Origin: a virus | Reading direction: 5' to 3' (one strand) | Length of the DNA stretch: 40,387 nucleotides | Virus record (IMG/VR): IMGVR_UViG_3300042514_002936 | Coordinates: 1 to 40,387 of that record | Shown here: piece after piece, positions 24,266 through 34,405 of the stretch | Numbering within the stretch: the first letter of the stretch is position 1 | Layout of the letters: each line of letters starts with the position of its first letter | The notes under the pieces: generated by a model | Database searches by the model: none | The model's input: only the letters and a program-made list of their open reading frames with translations | Told to the model about the DNA's origin: nothing | Program-made: the position numbers and the translations under genes

Positions 24266-26341
24266 TTAGTGGCAGTCCTTCCAAGTCCCGCCGATCTTGT
24301 AGTCGGTATCGAGCTGGCAGCGGAAAGCGAAGAGTTCTTGAACATTGCGCATGGCCTGTTGGCCTGCATTGCGGACGATCTCTGCAATCTCGGGGTTCCG
24401 AGCAGCGATCTGTACTTCGTCGTGGACCCAAGCCATGAAGCAGAAGTCGCCATCCCATCCGTGGGACAGGCCGTGCTCTTCCATAAGCAGGCGCTCCAGC
24501 TCAACTACCCAGGCTTTACAGACAAGGGCACCGGCTGATTGCAGGAGGGTATTGAGGGCGCTATGAGGGGACCGAACGTGGACCTTTCGGCCATCGAGGC
24601 CCTTGATGTAGCGGCGCTTCCACTTGATGTCGAACTTCTTGAGAACAGCGTTCCACTTCTGCTCAGAGATCAGCGACTCTTCCAGGGCCTCACGGAGACC
24701 AGAGATAGCCGGGGTGTTCTCAAGGAAAGCCTTCTTCAGCTCCTTGCCTTGGGCTTTACCACCACCTACGAAGCCACCGACCTTGGCATCCCCTGCCCCA
24801 TACAAAAAGGCGTAGATGAACGTCTTGGCGATTGCCCTGCGGGCCTCGTGGTACTCGCTATGCTTGTCTCGGGGCTCATTGGGGCAGATGCCCGCAGCGA
24901 TCCCGTTGACCCAGTGGATGTCACCGTTGAGCACAGTCTCTGCATACTGGCCACCGTCGAAAGGCACACCGAAGTGGCCCAGGCAGCGCAGCTCAAGGCC
25001 CGATGCGTCGATGCCTACCTGAATAGCGTCCTGCCATCCCGGTAAGTGCCGCGCATAGATAGCCCCGAAGAGGTCCCGACACTCAGGCCCATAAGGAGCC
25101 GTAGCGCTGGGCACTTGGCCCATGTTGGGGTAGCTGTGGGTTGCGCGTCCTGTGACTGCCCCATTGGGGTTCACTGAGCCGTGCATGAAGCCATCCTTAC
25201 CTACCAGTCGCATCCATGCGTTATCGCCTTCAGCCAACTGGCCGATGCGCTTCTGGATCATCAGGTACTCACGGACCAGCTCGATTGCAGCTTGGGCCGT
25301 TGGGTCGTCTACCTTGACGAACTCAAGGACCTCATCGTCCACCACGGGAGCACCGTTATCCGTGAAGTCCACCGGCTCCCAGCCACGGTCCATAAGGACC
25401 TTGATCAGGTGTGGGCGGCTTGCCGGGTTGAACGTGACGTGCTCTACAGGTGTGTACGGAGCGCCCTCGAAGGTTTCGCGCTTATCCTTGCGCTTCTTCT
25501 TGCCCTCACCGACCCATATCTGGCCGACCTTTGGGTACTTGACCCGTGGGTACTTCTCCAGGGGCTTCCCAGTTTTCGGGTGCTTGAAGAACTCCGTGCC
25601 TCCCTTCGGCTGATACCACGACCCGAAGGTGCGGATCAGTTTCATCAGGAGGTCTGAGCGGCGTCCTGCCAGCTCAATGAACAGCTTCTCAGCGGCCTTC
25701 TCGTTGAAGGGAAAACCGTTGCGTTCCATCTGTGCCAGTGTCCAGGCGCATTGATGCTCCAGGCGCACAGCCAGCATGGCATCCCACTGCCCCCCATCCG
25801 TGGGGAAGTAATGGGTGTCACTGATGATCTTCTCCATCAGCAGAGTGGTGACCTGAACGTCCTGAACGCAGTAGTCCAGCATCTCCTCGGTGAAGAACTC
25901 CCAGGCATTTTCCTGCTCGCCATAGGAGCCCTTCAGGACACCCAAGCGGTAACCCCAAGCCTTCAGCGAGTGGGAACCGAACAGCTTCCCTGGGAGTTTC
26001 CCAGAGCGCAGCAGGGCACCATCACGGTCGCGGATGTTGGCGTAAACAAGGCGGGAAGCTACGAGGGTGTCGAATATCTTGTTGCGGGGAATGTTGAGGC
26101 GTTTGCCGGTCAAGGCTCGCTTGAGTTTGTCGATTGCTGCGTGGTCGTACTTGATGCCGTTGTGGAAGACGATCAGCCCATCAGGCTTAGCAGCCTCGGC
26201 CTCAAGGGCCTTGATGTATGCGATGAAGTCATCCGGTCTGTACTTGGCGACCTCCTTGGTGTGGAAGTCGATGATTACTCCGCAGTGGAACTTTTTGACA
26301 TCCTCAAGGAGCCCATCTGTCTCAATGTCCGAGACAATCAT
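24266..26341 (-). CDS. DNA polymerase (T7 Gp5-like, family A)
   Basis: Replicative polymerase, 691 residues (T7 704). The 3'-5' exonuclease starts MIVSDIETDG with metal ligands Asp5 and Glu7, and continues with FHNGIKYD and QDVQVT. Polymerase motif A is GIDASGLELRCLGHF, motif B RRAIAKTFIYAFLYGAGD and motif C AWVHDEVQ. In T7 host thioredoxin binds a thumb loop; a Lys-rich insertion (VGEGKKKRKDKRETF) lies in about that region here. It works with the primase-helicase and SSB encoded upstream. Confidence 0.98.
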   Translation of the reverse strand: MIVSDIETDGLLEDVKKFHCGVIIDFHTKEVAKYRPDDFIAYIKALEAEAAKPDGLIVFHNGIKYDHAAIDKLKRALTGKRLNIPRNKIFDTLVASRLVYANIRDRDGALLRSGKLPGKLFGSHSLKAWGYRLGVLKGSYGEQENAWEFFTEEMLDYCVQDVQVTTLLMEKIISDTHYFPTDGGQWDAMLAVRLEHQCAWTLAQMERNGFPFNEKAAEKLFIELAGRRSDLLMKLIRTFGSWYQPKGGTEFFKHPKTGKPLEKYPRVKYPKVGQIWVGEGKKKRKDKRETFEGAPYTPVEHVTFNPASRPHLIKVLMDRGWEPVDFTDNGAPVVDDEVLEFVKVDDPTAQAAIELVREYLMIQKRIGQLAEGDNAWMRLVGKDGFMHGSVNPNGAVTGRATHSYPNMGQVPSATAPYGPECRDLFGAIYARHLPGWQDAIQVGIDASGLELRCLGHFGVPFDGGQYAETVLNGDIHWVNGIAAGICPNEPRDKHSEYHEARRAIAKTFIYAFLYGAGDAKVGGFVGGGKAQGKELKKAFLENTPAISGLREALEESLISEQKWNAVLKKFDIKWKRRYIKGLDGRKVHVRSPHSALNTLLQSAGALVCKAWVVELERLLMEEHGLSHGWDGDFCFMAWVHDEVQIAARNPEIAEIVRNAGQQAMRNVQELFAFRCQLDTDYKIGGTWKDCH

Positions 26342-26400
26342 GGTGACTCCTTGTCGTGGTGAATCTCAGGGAAGCCCTCTTCCTGAAGGCTTCCGAGGCA

Positions 26401-26598
26401 TTAACCCAGCAGTGGCTTGATGCGTGCCGCCTCGGCTTCCAGATTGGCAGCTTCAGCTTGCAGGGCGATCTGCTTGGCCTTCAGGGCACTGGCAGCTTTC
26501 GCAGCGGCCTGAGCTTGGGTGTCCTTCAGTTCCGCAGCTCGCAGGATTGCGGTATGCAGGCGGCGAATGGTCCAGCGGTAGGCTTTGATGATGAACAT
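26401..26598 (-). CDS. Small Ala-rich coiled-coil protein (gp4.3 position)
   Basis: 65 residues with an aromatic, basic N-terminus (MFIIKAYRWTIRRLHTAI) that may lie on the membrane. A long Ala/Glu/Lys helix with heptad character follows. It sits between primase-helicase and DNA polymerase, where T7 has the small genes 4.1-4.7, and looks like T7 Gp4.3. AAGGAG precedes the ATG. Function unknown. Confidence 0.75.
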   Translation of the reverse strand: MFIIKAYRWTIRRLHTAILRAAELKDTQAQAAAKAASALKAKQIALQAEAANLEAEAARIKPLLG

Positions 26599-26621
26599 AG
26601 GGTTCTCCTTGAGTTATTGGG

Positions 26622-28842
<2,221 letters not shown>

Positions 28843-28863
28843 AATGACGCTCCCTTGTCAAGG

Positions 28864-28894
28864 AACCAAAGGCACAGAGCTGCCTCCCTTGGTT
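28864..28894 (-). other. Imperfect hairpin between amidase and nucleotidyltransferase genes
   Basis: AACCAA/TTGGTT and GGCA/TGCC stack with an internal loop around GCTCTG. T7 has an RNase III site (R3.8) in about this place, so a processing role is possible. Confidence 0.4.
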
Positions 28895-28923
28895 GGGTGA
28901 CAGGTGCGCCTTCAGTAGAGGAT

Positions 28924-29367
28924 TTAGATGTCCTTGGGACGGGCCTTTAGCCACGTTGGGACATCGAACGAAGGGCAAGCCTTCTTAGGGTCAAGCATCC
29001 GGTGGCCTACGATTGAGGCACCGGGGTATTGCTCGCTGAGCTTCCAGATGAGCGCATCAAGTGCTACCCACTGCTCAGGCGTGAAGTTGTCCTGGGGCTT
29101 ACCCGATTGGTCGATACCACCGACCATACAGACACCCACTGAAGTCGCGTTGTGGCCCTCAACATGAGCACCGATCACACCGACCTCGCGGCCAACTTCT
29201 ACAGCACCATTGCGCCGGACAATGAAGTGGTAACCCACATCCAGAAAGCCGCGCTCTCGGTGCCACTGGCGAATTTCACGCAGGCCAATATCCATAGTCG
29301 GCTTAGTGGCTGCGCAGTGAATGACGATCTTGTCCGTGGTTGCACGGGGTTTGAACTTGACGGCCAT
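28924..29367 (-). CDS. N-acetylmuramoyl-L-alanine amidase (T7 lysozyme, Gp3.5-like)
   Basis: This zinc amidase cleaves peptidoglycan. In T7 it also binds and slows phage RNAP, shifting to late transcription. The 147 residues (T7 151) have zinc ligands His17 (VIHCAA), His122 (VGHRM) and Cys131 (KACPSF). Catalytic Tyr46 (GYHF) and Lys129 are also present. No signal peptide is present, as in T7. It overlaps the endonuclease stop. Whether it inhibits this phage's RNAP is inferred from the family. Confidence 0.97.
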   Translation of the reverse strand: MAVKFKPRATTDKIVIHCAATKPTMDIGLREIRQWHRERGFLDVGYHFIVRRNGAVEVGREVGVIGAHVEGHNATSVGVCMVGGIDQSGKPQDNFTPEQWVALDALIWKLSEQYPGASIVGHRMLDPKKACPSFDVPTWLKARPKDI

Positions 29368-29828
29368 CAGTCACCTCCCTTCGCAATCAAGATGCCCTCG
29401 GGGATGGCCTTAGCGCGTTCACGCAGCCATGCAACAGGGATCAACTTGTCAGCGAATAGGAGGCCGTTCTTCTCACACCACTCCGCATAGGTGGTCTTCG
29501 AGCCCTTGTAGAGCTTCGACCGGGAGGACGAAAAGACGAACCGGATGTCCAGCTCAGGGTACTGCTCTCGGATCAGGAGGTGCTTCTTGCGATCCTCGAC
29601 ATCAAAGATGCCCTTGGATTCCACGATGATCCCATTGCGCAACACGAAGTCGGGCGTATAGGTAGCCTCACGGGCTGGGACCATGTACTTCAGCTTGAAC
29701 TGCTCGAAGGCTACTGGGATTCCAGCGGCCTCCAGTTGAGCTGCGATCTTTTCCTCAAGACCTGAGCGGTAGGCAGTTACTGTGCCTGCGCCCTTTAGGG
29801 CATACGCTCGGCTTCGGACGGTGGCCAC
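29367..29828 (-). CDS. Endonuclease I, Holliday-junction resolvase (T7 Gp3-like)
   Basis: This enzyme resolves branched DNA and breaks host DNA. In 153 residues the T7 catalytic set (Glu20, Asp55, Glu65, Lys67) is present as Glu25 (RSGLEEK), Asp60 (YTPDF), Glu70 and Lys72 (VESKG). DRKKHLLIREQYPELDIRFVFSSSRSKLYKGS is nearly identical to T7. It abuts SSB upstream and overlaps the amidase downstream. Confidence 0.97.
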   Translation of the reverse strand: MATVRSRAYALKGAGTVTAYRSGLEEKIAAQLEAAGIPVAFEQFKLKYMVPAREATYTPDFVLRNGIIVESKGIFDVEDRKKHLLIREQYPELDIRFVFSSSRSKLYKGSKTTYAEWCEKNGLLFADKLIPVAWLRERAKAIPEGILIAKGGD

Positions 29829-30515
29829 TTAGAAGTCGCCGCCATCATCACCATCAGAGCTTTCAGGCTCTTCTTGCTCGTCCCAGTCGGACTTCGGGGA
29901 ACCTTTGTCGGAGTCGTCGGCCACATAGCCGTCTTCTTCCTGGCCACCCCAGTCGTCACCACCGGCTGCGAACTCAACCAGCTTGGTCAGCATGAAGCTG
30001 TCCAGTTGGAGCTTCACAGAGGCACCGGCCACATTGGACCAGCCATAGGCGAACATGGAGAAACGCACTTTGCCTTCAGAGCCACCAGAGATGTTCGGGA
30101 CCTTCTCGATGCGCTTGCCCTTGGCGTCAACCACCTTGAGAGGCAGCATGATCACTTCGCCGTCTTTCTCATAGCGGTCATAGGCCATGAACTTGAAGGT
30201 CACGGTGCCGTCATCGTTCTCGAAGAACGGGAGGTCGCCTTGGTACGGAGCCAGTGGTGGCTTCCTGCCTTTGACCACAGCAGGCGGGTTCTTTTTGTGC
30301 TCAGCGAGGCGCTTGGCATAGTCGCTCTCATAGAGCTTGACGATGCGGTCAACCAGAGGTTGGGCCTTGTCGCTTGGGACGGTCAGGTTGATTTTGAACT
30401 TGCCGCGCTCGGAGGCGAAGCTACCAGTGCCGAAGTCAGCCTTGGCGATGTAGCAGTAGGGCTCAACAGTGCCCAGAGGTGTGAAGAAATATTCCTTCTT
30501 GGGTGCAGCACTCAT
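29829..30515 (-). CDS. Single-stranded DNA-binding protein (T7 Gp2.5-like)
   Basis: This protein coats ssDNA and recruits polymerase and primase-helicase through an acidic tail. The 228 residues match T7 (232). The start has FFTPLGTVEPYCYIAKADFG. The OB-fold core has PPAVVKGRKPPLAPYQGDLPFF and ASVKLQLDSFML. The tail ends in an acidic run and DGGDF with the terminal Phe essential in T7. It has a dedicated promoter at 30555. Confidence 0.97.
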   Translation of the reverse strand: MSAAPKKEYFFTPLGTVEPYCYIAKADFGTGSFASERGKFKINLTVPSDKAQPLVDRIVKLYESDYAKRLAEHKKNPPAVVKGRKPPLAPYQGDLPFFENDDGTVTFKFMAYDRYEKDGEVIMLPLKVVDAKGKRIEKVPNISGGSEGKVRFSMFAYGWSNVAGASVKLQLDSFMLTKLVEFAAGGDDWGGQEEDGYVADDSDKGSPKSDWDEQEEPESSDGDDGGDF

Positions 30516-30554
30516 CGGATTCTCCTTATCTGTGAGTTTGGTTCAGCGGTCAGT

Positions 30555-30578
30555 TCCGCTATCAGTGAGGGTTTTTAA
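30555..30578 (-). promoter_or_regulatory. Phage RNAP promoter for the SSB operon (phi2.5 position)
   Basis: The leftward sequence TTAAAAACCCTCACTGATAG is a perfect consensus. Predicted +1 is A at 30560. The RNA start AGCGG can pair with CCGCT ten bases later, a small 5' hairpin. Confidence 0.95.
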
Positions 30579-30664
30579 GGGCAACCCGGTGGCGGCTGTG
30601 TGTGGTCCATCCAGACCAGAACGATCAGCCCCACAACCACGATCCCGAAGATCAAGGCACTCAC
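30575..30664 (-). CDS. Possible 29-residue membrane microprotein
   Basis: GTG 30664 overlaps the stop of the preceding gene (GTGA). The product is one hydrophobic segment (ALIFGIVVVGLIVLVW) followed by a Pro-rich tail. The stop TAA lies inside the phage promoter. The initiation signal is weak (AAGG 10 bases upstream), so it is only a candidate. Confidence 0.4.
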   Translation of the reverse strand: MSALIFGIVVVGLIVLVWMDHTQPPPGCP

Positions 30665-31056
30665 GGCCAGCGGACCTTCGCGGATTCCGTTTGCAGGTAC
30701 TCGCGGTTGATCTCGATAGCCATCAGCTCGCTTGCATTGCGGCGGAACAGCTTGAAGGTGCCGTAGACCACTGACTTGAAATTGCTCAGCAGGAACTCCT
30801 TACGGAAACGCCAAACCTCGTGCTTGAAGTGGGCGTACATCTCGGTAGCCACAGCGCACTTACCTTCGTGGGTCTCGCTTTTTGCCTGCTTCTCGGCCAG
30901 TTCGATCAGAGCAGCCTCAACGATTCCCTGTTGGCGCTTGGTCATCACATAGTTGAACAAGGCACCCGCAAGGCCGCTGCCTTTGGTTGCCGCGAAGTTC
31001 CACAGGTGGAGGTAGCCATCGGGTTTTGCTCGGGTGTTACCTTGTGCCATGCGCAT
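30661..31056 (-). CDS. Hypothetical protein upstream of SSB
   Basis: 131 residues from ATG 31056, with GGAG eight bases upstream and overlap with the previous stop (TAATG). The same frame is open further right, but that part overlaps gp2 and the membrane protein gene and is not coding. The protein is basic and helical (YVMTKRQQGIVEAALIELAEKQAKSE, FRKEFLLSNFKSVVYGTFKLFRR). I do not recognise it. Its place in the gp2-gp2.5 interval suggests a takeover or replication accessory role. Confidence 0.75.
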   Translation of the reverse strand: MRMAQGNTRAKPDGYLHLWNFAATKGSGLAGALFNYVMTKRQQGIVEAALIELAEKQAKSETHEGKCAVATEMYAHFKHEVWRFRKEFLLSNFKSVVYGTFKLFRRNASELMAIEINREYLQTESAKVRWP

Positions 31057-31289
31057 TAGCGGTACTCCTTTTGAGGCACGTTGCCGCCCTTCCCGCAGAC
31101 CCAGATGGTCACGCAGGGGATCAGATTCATGCACAGACGTTTGTTGAAGGACGAGTAGTGGAAGCCGACCCAAAGGCCACGCCAGTTGATAATCAGACCG
31201 GCTTTCAGGTGGAAGCCCCCACAGAGAGTGAAAACCAGAGCCAGAAACAATGAGGCGTACACCAGCACTATCACATCCAGCGGACTCAT
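31056..31289 (-). CDS. Small membrane protein, unknown
   Basis: 77 residues. One N-terminal membrane segment (VIVLVYASLFLALVFTLCGGF) is followed by an aromatic, cysteine-containing domain (WRGLWVGFHYSSFNKRLCMNLIPCVTIWVCG). Its ATG overlaps the gp2 stop (ATGA) and its stop overlaps the next ATG, so it is tightly coupled. Not recognised. Confidence 0.7.
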   Translation of the reverse strand: MSPLDVIVLVYASLFLALVFTLCGGFHLKAGLIINWRGLWVGFHYSSFNKRLCMNLIPCVTIWVCGKGGNVPQKEYR

Positions 31290-31444
31290 TCGGCCACCAC
31301 TGGGCGGACCCGTTGAACCTCACCGTATTCGGCTTCGGCTTGCTCCAGGGCCTTGTCGAGGTCTTCAGCCCACACTGGGACTTCCTCGGGGCGACCATTG
31401 ACGGTCACGTTGGCCTTGAACAGGCTCAGCACTTCCTTGCTCAT
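31286..31444 (-). CDS. T7 Gp2-like inhibitor of host RNA polymerase
   Basis: 52 codons from ATG 31444, overlapping the kinase stop (ATGA). The core VPVWAEDLDKALEQAEAEYGEVQRVRPVVA follows the T7 Gp2 pattern VPIYAETLDEALELAEWQY...VTRVRPCVA. Arg45 and Arg47 correspond to T7 Arg56 and Arg58, needed for binding the beta-prime jaw. T7 Gp2 blocks sigma70 holoenzyme after the early phase. The N-terminus is shorter than in T7 (64 aa). Confidence 0.88.
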   Translation of the reverse strand: MSKEVLSLFKANVTVNGRPEEVPVWAEDLDKALEQAEAEYGEVQRVRPVVAE

Positions 31445-32112
31445 AGAAACTCCTCGATCTTGTCGAGCATGTCCTCAGGCTTGCCCCACTCGTTCACCAC
31501 AAGGGCGTCGAACGGATGCGCCATAAGGGCGATGTCGGATTGGTGATAGGGCACGGTGTCCACTTCAGGGATGTGCCAGTTGCGGACGATGCGTAGACGG
31601 TGGGCACCAATTGCGGACAGCTCGTCGTACTCGTTGGGCAGTCGCATATCAGTGACAACCACGAGGTCTACCGAGGGATCGGAGAGCCCGTTGAGGACAT
31701 CGAGAATCCCTTGGTCCAGCCAATAGTCGGGCTTTCCAAGGTGCTCACGGATGTACTCAGTGCCGTACTGCTGGAGGTGCCAGCGGAGGGAGCGCGGAAT
31801 GTTCCACTCGTGCTGCTCCACTTGATTCAGGAGCCACGCCTTGTACTCACTCCGGGGGATGTTGGTGATACTCAGGCTGTACTGTTGAGCGTCCTTTGCA
31901 GAGGTGTGCATGTCGCGCTCCAGAAGCACAGGCTCGCGGTGGCGCGCTGGGTCAGACGACAGGGCCAGTGAGCACTCACGCTTCAGGTTGTCCGCAAAGG
32001 CCACACGGTGAACCTTCAGGCCAGATGCCTCGATATGCTCAATAAGGGTGTCCTTGCCGGACTTCCCACGGATGCTGTTGAAGGCGAGGATTGGCTTAGA
32101 CACGGACGACAT
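31441..32112 (-). CDS. Deoxynucleoside monophosphate kinase-like protein
   Basis: 223 residues with a P-loop GKSGKDT at residues 16-22, of the phage dNMP-kinase type. An adenylate/thymidylate-kinase-like body and a VVVTDMRLPNEYDEL motif near residues 150-165 follow. It would convert host-derived dNMPs to dNDPs for phage DNA synthesis. It takes the place of T7 gene 1.7, which is a structurally different nucleotide kinase. It overlaps gp2 downstream and a small gene upstream. Confidence 0.85.
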   Translation of the reverse strand: MSSVSKPILAFNSIRGKSGKDTLIEHIEASGLKVHRVAFADNLKRECSLALSSDPARHREPVLLERDMHTSAKDAQQYSLSITNIPRSEYKAWLLNQVEQHEWNIPRSLRWHLQQYGTEYIREHLGKPDYWLDQGILDVLNGLSDPSVDLVVVTDMRLPNEYDELSAIGAHRLRIVRNWHIPEVDTVPYHQSDIALMAHPFDALVVNEWGKPEDMLDKIEEFL

Positions 32113-32302
32113 CCTCTGGAGCCCGGAAGACGCTATCGGGCCTGCGGTTGTGCTGAGTCGGGTAGCTAATCTCTACGGTCTTCGGGAGAACCCGAGTGAC
32201 CACACCTACGGTCATGTTCTTTGAGCTGCCAGCACGGCAGAAGACAACCGGGTCGTTTACTCGAAGCGGGAGCCCCATGATGTCCTTGTGATCAGCGGCC
32301 AT
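32096..32302 (-). CDS. Hypothetical small protein
   Basis: 68 residues. LRVNDPVVFCRAGSSKNMTVGVVTRVLPKTVEISYP looks like a small beta barrel (SH3/KOW-like). It overlaps genes on both sides (gp1.6-1.7 interval). Function not recognised. Confidence 0.7.
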   Translation of the reverse strand: MAADHKDIMGLPLRVNDPVVFCRAGSSKNMTVGVVTRVLPKTVEISYPTQHNRRPDSVFRAPEDVVRV

Positions 32303-32570
32303 GACGGATCACCTCCTTAAAGCGGGTCCAAAGGAGGGTCAGAACAGGCCACTTGCCGGTGTACGGGGTCAGCTTCAGGCGGCCCAGGCGGACGGCCTCA
32401 GCGCACAGACCTTTGGTGACAATGAAGGTGGAACCGCAGGGCTTGGAGATCACCACGCTATTGAAGGGTGACTTCTCGACCATACGGATGCGGCGATCCT
32501 GGCGAATGCTGAAGGCCAGCTTCGGGACACCACGGTTGTGGTGCATATAGAAAGGGGACGGTTTGTCCAT
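32292..32570 (-). CDS. Hypothetical basic protein, first gene after a phage promoter
   Basis: 92 residues, basic, with a C-terminal WPVLTLLWTRFKEVIRHGR segment. ATG 32570 has an AAGGAG site. It is the leader gene of the dNMP kinase-gp2 block and lies 40 bases from the +1 at 32610. Not recognised. Confidence 0.75.
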   Translation of the reverse strand: MDKPSPFYMHHNRGVPKLAFSIRQDRRIRMVEKSPFNSVVISKPCGSTFIVTKGLCAEAVRLGRLKLTPYTGKWPVLTLLWTRFKEVIRHGR

Positions 32571-32604
32571 GTGATTCTCCTTGGTTGTTGGTTGATGGCG
32601 GTGT

Positions 32605-32628
32605 GTCGCTATCAGTGAGGGTTTTTAA
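32605..32628 (-). promoter_or_regulatory. Phage RNAP promoter for the nucleotide-metabolism block
   Basis: The leftward sequence TTAAAAACCCTCACTGATAG is a perfect consensus. Predicted +1 is A at 32610. Bases from the core to +8 are identical to the gp9 promoter. Confidence 0.95.
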
Positions 32629-32673
32629 CCCTGAGAACCAAGGAGACTATTTATTAGGGAGCTATCTTTTAGG

Positions 32674-32712
32674 GCAAACAAAAGGGCCGACTCAGTTAAG
32701 AGCCGACCCTTG
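32674..32712 (-). terminator. Early-region terminator after the ligase block (TE position)
   Basis: AAGGGTCGGCTC and GAGTCGGCCCTT form a near-perfect 12-bp stem around a six-base loop, followed by TTGTTT. It lies after the ligase and gp1.4-like genes, where T7 has its early terminator TE for host RNAP. Confidence 0.93.
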
Positions 32713-32732
32713 GGTGGAGCGCAGATAGTGAC

Positions 32733-32936
32733 TTAGCGGTTGAGGAGCTTTTTGATCTCCTCCTGGCGCTTCTGGAACTTAGCGGCTTCCTTGTTGCGGA
32801 ACTCCTCGCTTCGCTTCAGCTTCTCTGGGTAGGTCTCAAAGAGGCGGCGCTTCCAGTCAGTATCAAGGAGCAAAACAACGACCAGAATGGATACGCCAAT
32901 CATCCACAGGAAATTCGAGGGGTCGTTGTTGTACAT
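32733..32936 (-). CDS. Single-span membrane protein with charged helix (gp1.4 position)
   Basis: 67 residues from ATG 32936, preceded by AAGGAG; upstream codons in the frame overlap ligase and are not used. It has one membrane segment (FLWMIGVSILVVVLLL) followed by a highly charged helix that may form a coiled coil. It is the last gene before the early terminator. Function unknown. Confidence 0.75.
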   Translation of the reverse strand: MYNNDPSNFLWMIGVSILVVVLLLDTDWKRRLFETYPEKLKRSEEFRNKEAAKFQKRQEEIKKLLNR

Positions 32937-32940
32937 GGTG

Positions 32941-33996
32941 TTACTCCTTGATTGTCGGATCGCTGATGCCACGCCAGCGGCTGAAGCTCGGATGCCGTAG
33001 GCTACCATCCTTGAAGCGTTCCATGAAGGCCACCTCTACGGCCCAGCCTCCGAATGGGTTCACGATGGTTTCTACCAGGGACACAAGGCCCGCCGTGTGG
33101 ACCAGTTTGTGGCCCCCGCGCCAGCCTTTGTTCTCTTCCGTGTAAGACGCCTGGGCCACAGTCAGGGTGAACTCATCTTTCTGTTCCTGGGTGAGGCCAC
33201 AGGCGTTCACCACATGGCCATCCTCCAGAAGAACCTCGAAGCCGATCACCTTGCCTTCATTGGCGAGACCCGGAGTGCCCCACACGAGACCTTGAACAGT
33301 CCCGTCGATGGTGTCCTCAGGCTTCATCTTCCACTGGCCCACCTTCTTGCCGCGCTTCCAGATGGCCAGTGGGTCCTTGAGAACCAAGCCCTCCTCCCCG
33401 GCCTCCCGGCGAGCCTCATAGGTCCGCTGGAGTTCTTCCAGGGTGAACACATCCAGGCTCTCGGTGACGATCCACTTGATCTGTGGGACGTGCTTCTTGA
33501 GCAGCGCTGTGATGGCCTCGACGTGGTACTTCATAACCCCGTGGGTCACATCGTGATCCTCACCGGACTCAATGACATCCAGGGGAACCACGCCGAAGAC
33601 GTGAATCTCGATGGTGGACAGGTCCAGGGGCTTCGACTTGCGGCGCAGGTTGCCCGCTGTGATCTCGGCAGGTTGGCCCGGAGTTACGATCTCAGCCTGG
33701 AGCATGAAGCCATCAGGGTAGATACAGCAGTCGTCGGACAGAAGGGTGAGCATCTGCATCTCTACCTGGGTAACCCGGTCACCGTCTGAGAGGTGCGTGA
33801 GTGCAGGGAATGCCTTACCAGCACGACTGAGGAAAAGAGCTGGGTCTACTGGGTCTACCAGCAGGTTCAACTGGACGCCATCCTTCTTGGTGTCCGCAAT
33901 CAGGTAGGACTCTTTGAGCGCCTTCAGGACAGCCTTCTCGCTGTACGGAACCGGAAGCGCTGGGTTGGTCTCAAGGATCACTTCTTGAACGGCCAT
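32941..33996 (-). CDS. ATP-dependent DNA ligase (T7 Gp1.3-like)
   Basis: This enzyme seals Okazaki fragments and repair nicks. Of 351 residues (T7 359), the adenylation motif is TKKDG with Lys37 as the expected AMP-linked residue. Motif IV EEGLVLKDP is near 222 and motif V WKMKPEDTIDG near 240. The C-terminal OB-fold has GWRGGHKLVHTAGL. It has the same place as in T7, after the RNAP gene. Confidence 0.95.
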   Translation of the reverse strand: MAVQEVILETNPALPVPYSEKAVLKALKESYLIADTKKDGVQLNLLVDPVDPALFLSRAGKAFPALTHLSDGDRVTQVEMQMLTLLSDDCCIYPDGFMLQAEIVTPGQPAEITAGNLRRKSKPLDLSTIEIHVFGVVPLDVIESGEDHDVTHGVMKYHVEAITALLKKHVPQIKWIVTESLDVFTLEELQRTYEARREAGEEGLVLKDPLAIWKRGKKVGQWKMKPEDTIDGTVQGLVWGTPGLANEGKVIGFEVLLEDGHVVNACGLTQEQKDEFTLTVAQASYTEENKGWRGGHKLVHTAGLVSLVETIVNPFGGWAVEVAFMERFKDGSLRHPSFSRWRGISDPTIKE

Positions 33997-34268
33997 TAGT
34001 TGGTCTCCTGGGCGGTAACGTGGCGGGCTTGGGTGAGTGCGGCTAAGCGGAGGCGCAGGGCCTCATGTACTGCGTTTGCCTTTTGGTCTGCGAGCTGCTT
34101 GCAGCGGGACTCCACAGGACCACTCAGGGCTTTCATTCGCTTGAGGAGTCGGCGGTCTACCAGCTCGTGGCTAACCTGCTCGGTCTCCCCAAGGATCAAT
34201 TTGGTGGTGAATTTGATGGTTACTTTGTCGAACCGGGACCATTCAACCCGGACACTCATATTGCTCAT
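33996..34268 (-). CDS. Hypothetical protein between gp1.1 and ligase
   Basis: 90 residues from ATG 34268, which is 8 bases after GGAG and overlaps the gp1.1-like stop. A GTG three codons earlier also fits. It has a strand-rich start (VRVEWSRFDKVTIKFTTKLIL) and a basic helical C-terminus. It holds the place of T7 gene 1.2 (dGTPase inhibitor) but I see no similarity to it. Its stop overlaps the ligase start. Confidence 0.75.
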   Translation of the reverse strand: MSNMSVRVEWSRFDKVTIKFTTKLILGETEQVSHELVDRRLLKRMKALSGPVESRCKQLADQKANAVHEALRLRLAALTQARHVTAQETN

Positions 34269-34396
34269 GCTACCCACTCCGCACGTTGACCACGCTGAGC
34301 CTTATGGAACTTCCCTTTGCGCGCTTTAAGGGACTTGTGTTCTTCAAAGGAACGGCGTTCGGTGGTCCTTCTGGTCATTTTCACTACTGCGTTCAT
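34265..34396 (-). CDS. Small basic protein (T7 Gp1.1-like)
   Basis: 43 codons, ATG 34396 after AAGGAA. Very basic (MTRRTTERRSFEEHKSLKARKGKFHKAQRGQ). T7 gene 1.1, in the same place after the RNAP gene, encodes a similarly short basic protein. Its function there is unclear. Confidence 0.75.
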   Translation of the reverse strand: MNAVVKMTRRTTERRSFEEHKSLKARKGKFHKAQRGQRAEWVA

Positions 34397-34405
34397 TGGG
34401 TTTCC

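Noticed and set aside
31057-31398. N-terminal extension of the gene at 30661-31056
   Set aside because: It overlaps gp2 and the 77-aa membrane protein, both better supported, and the gene has its own coupled ATG at 31056.
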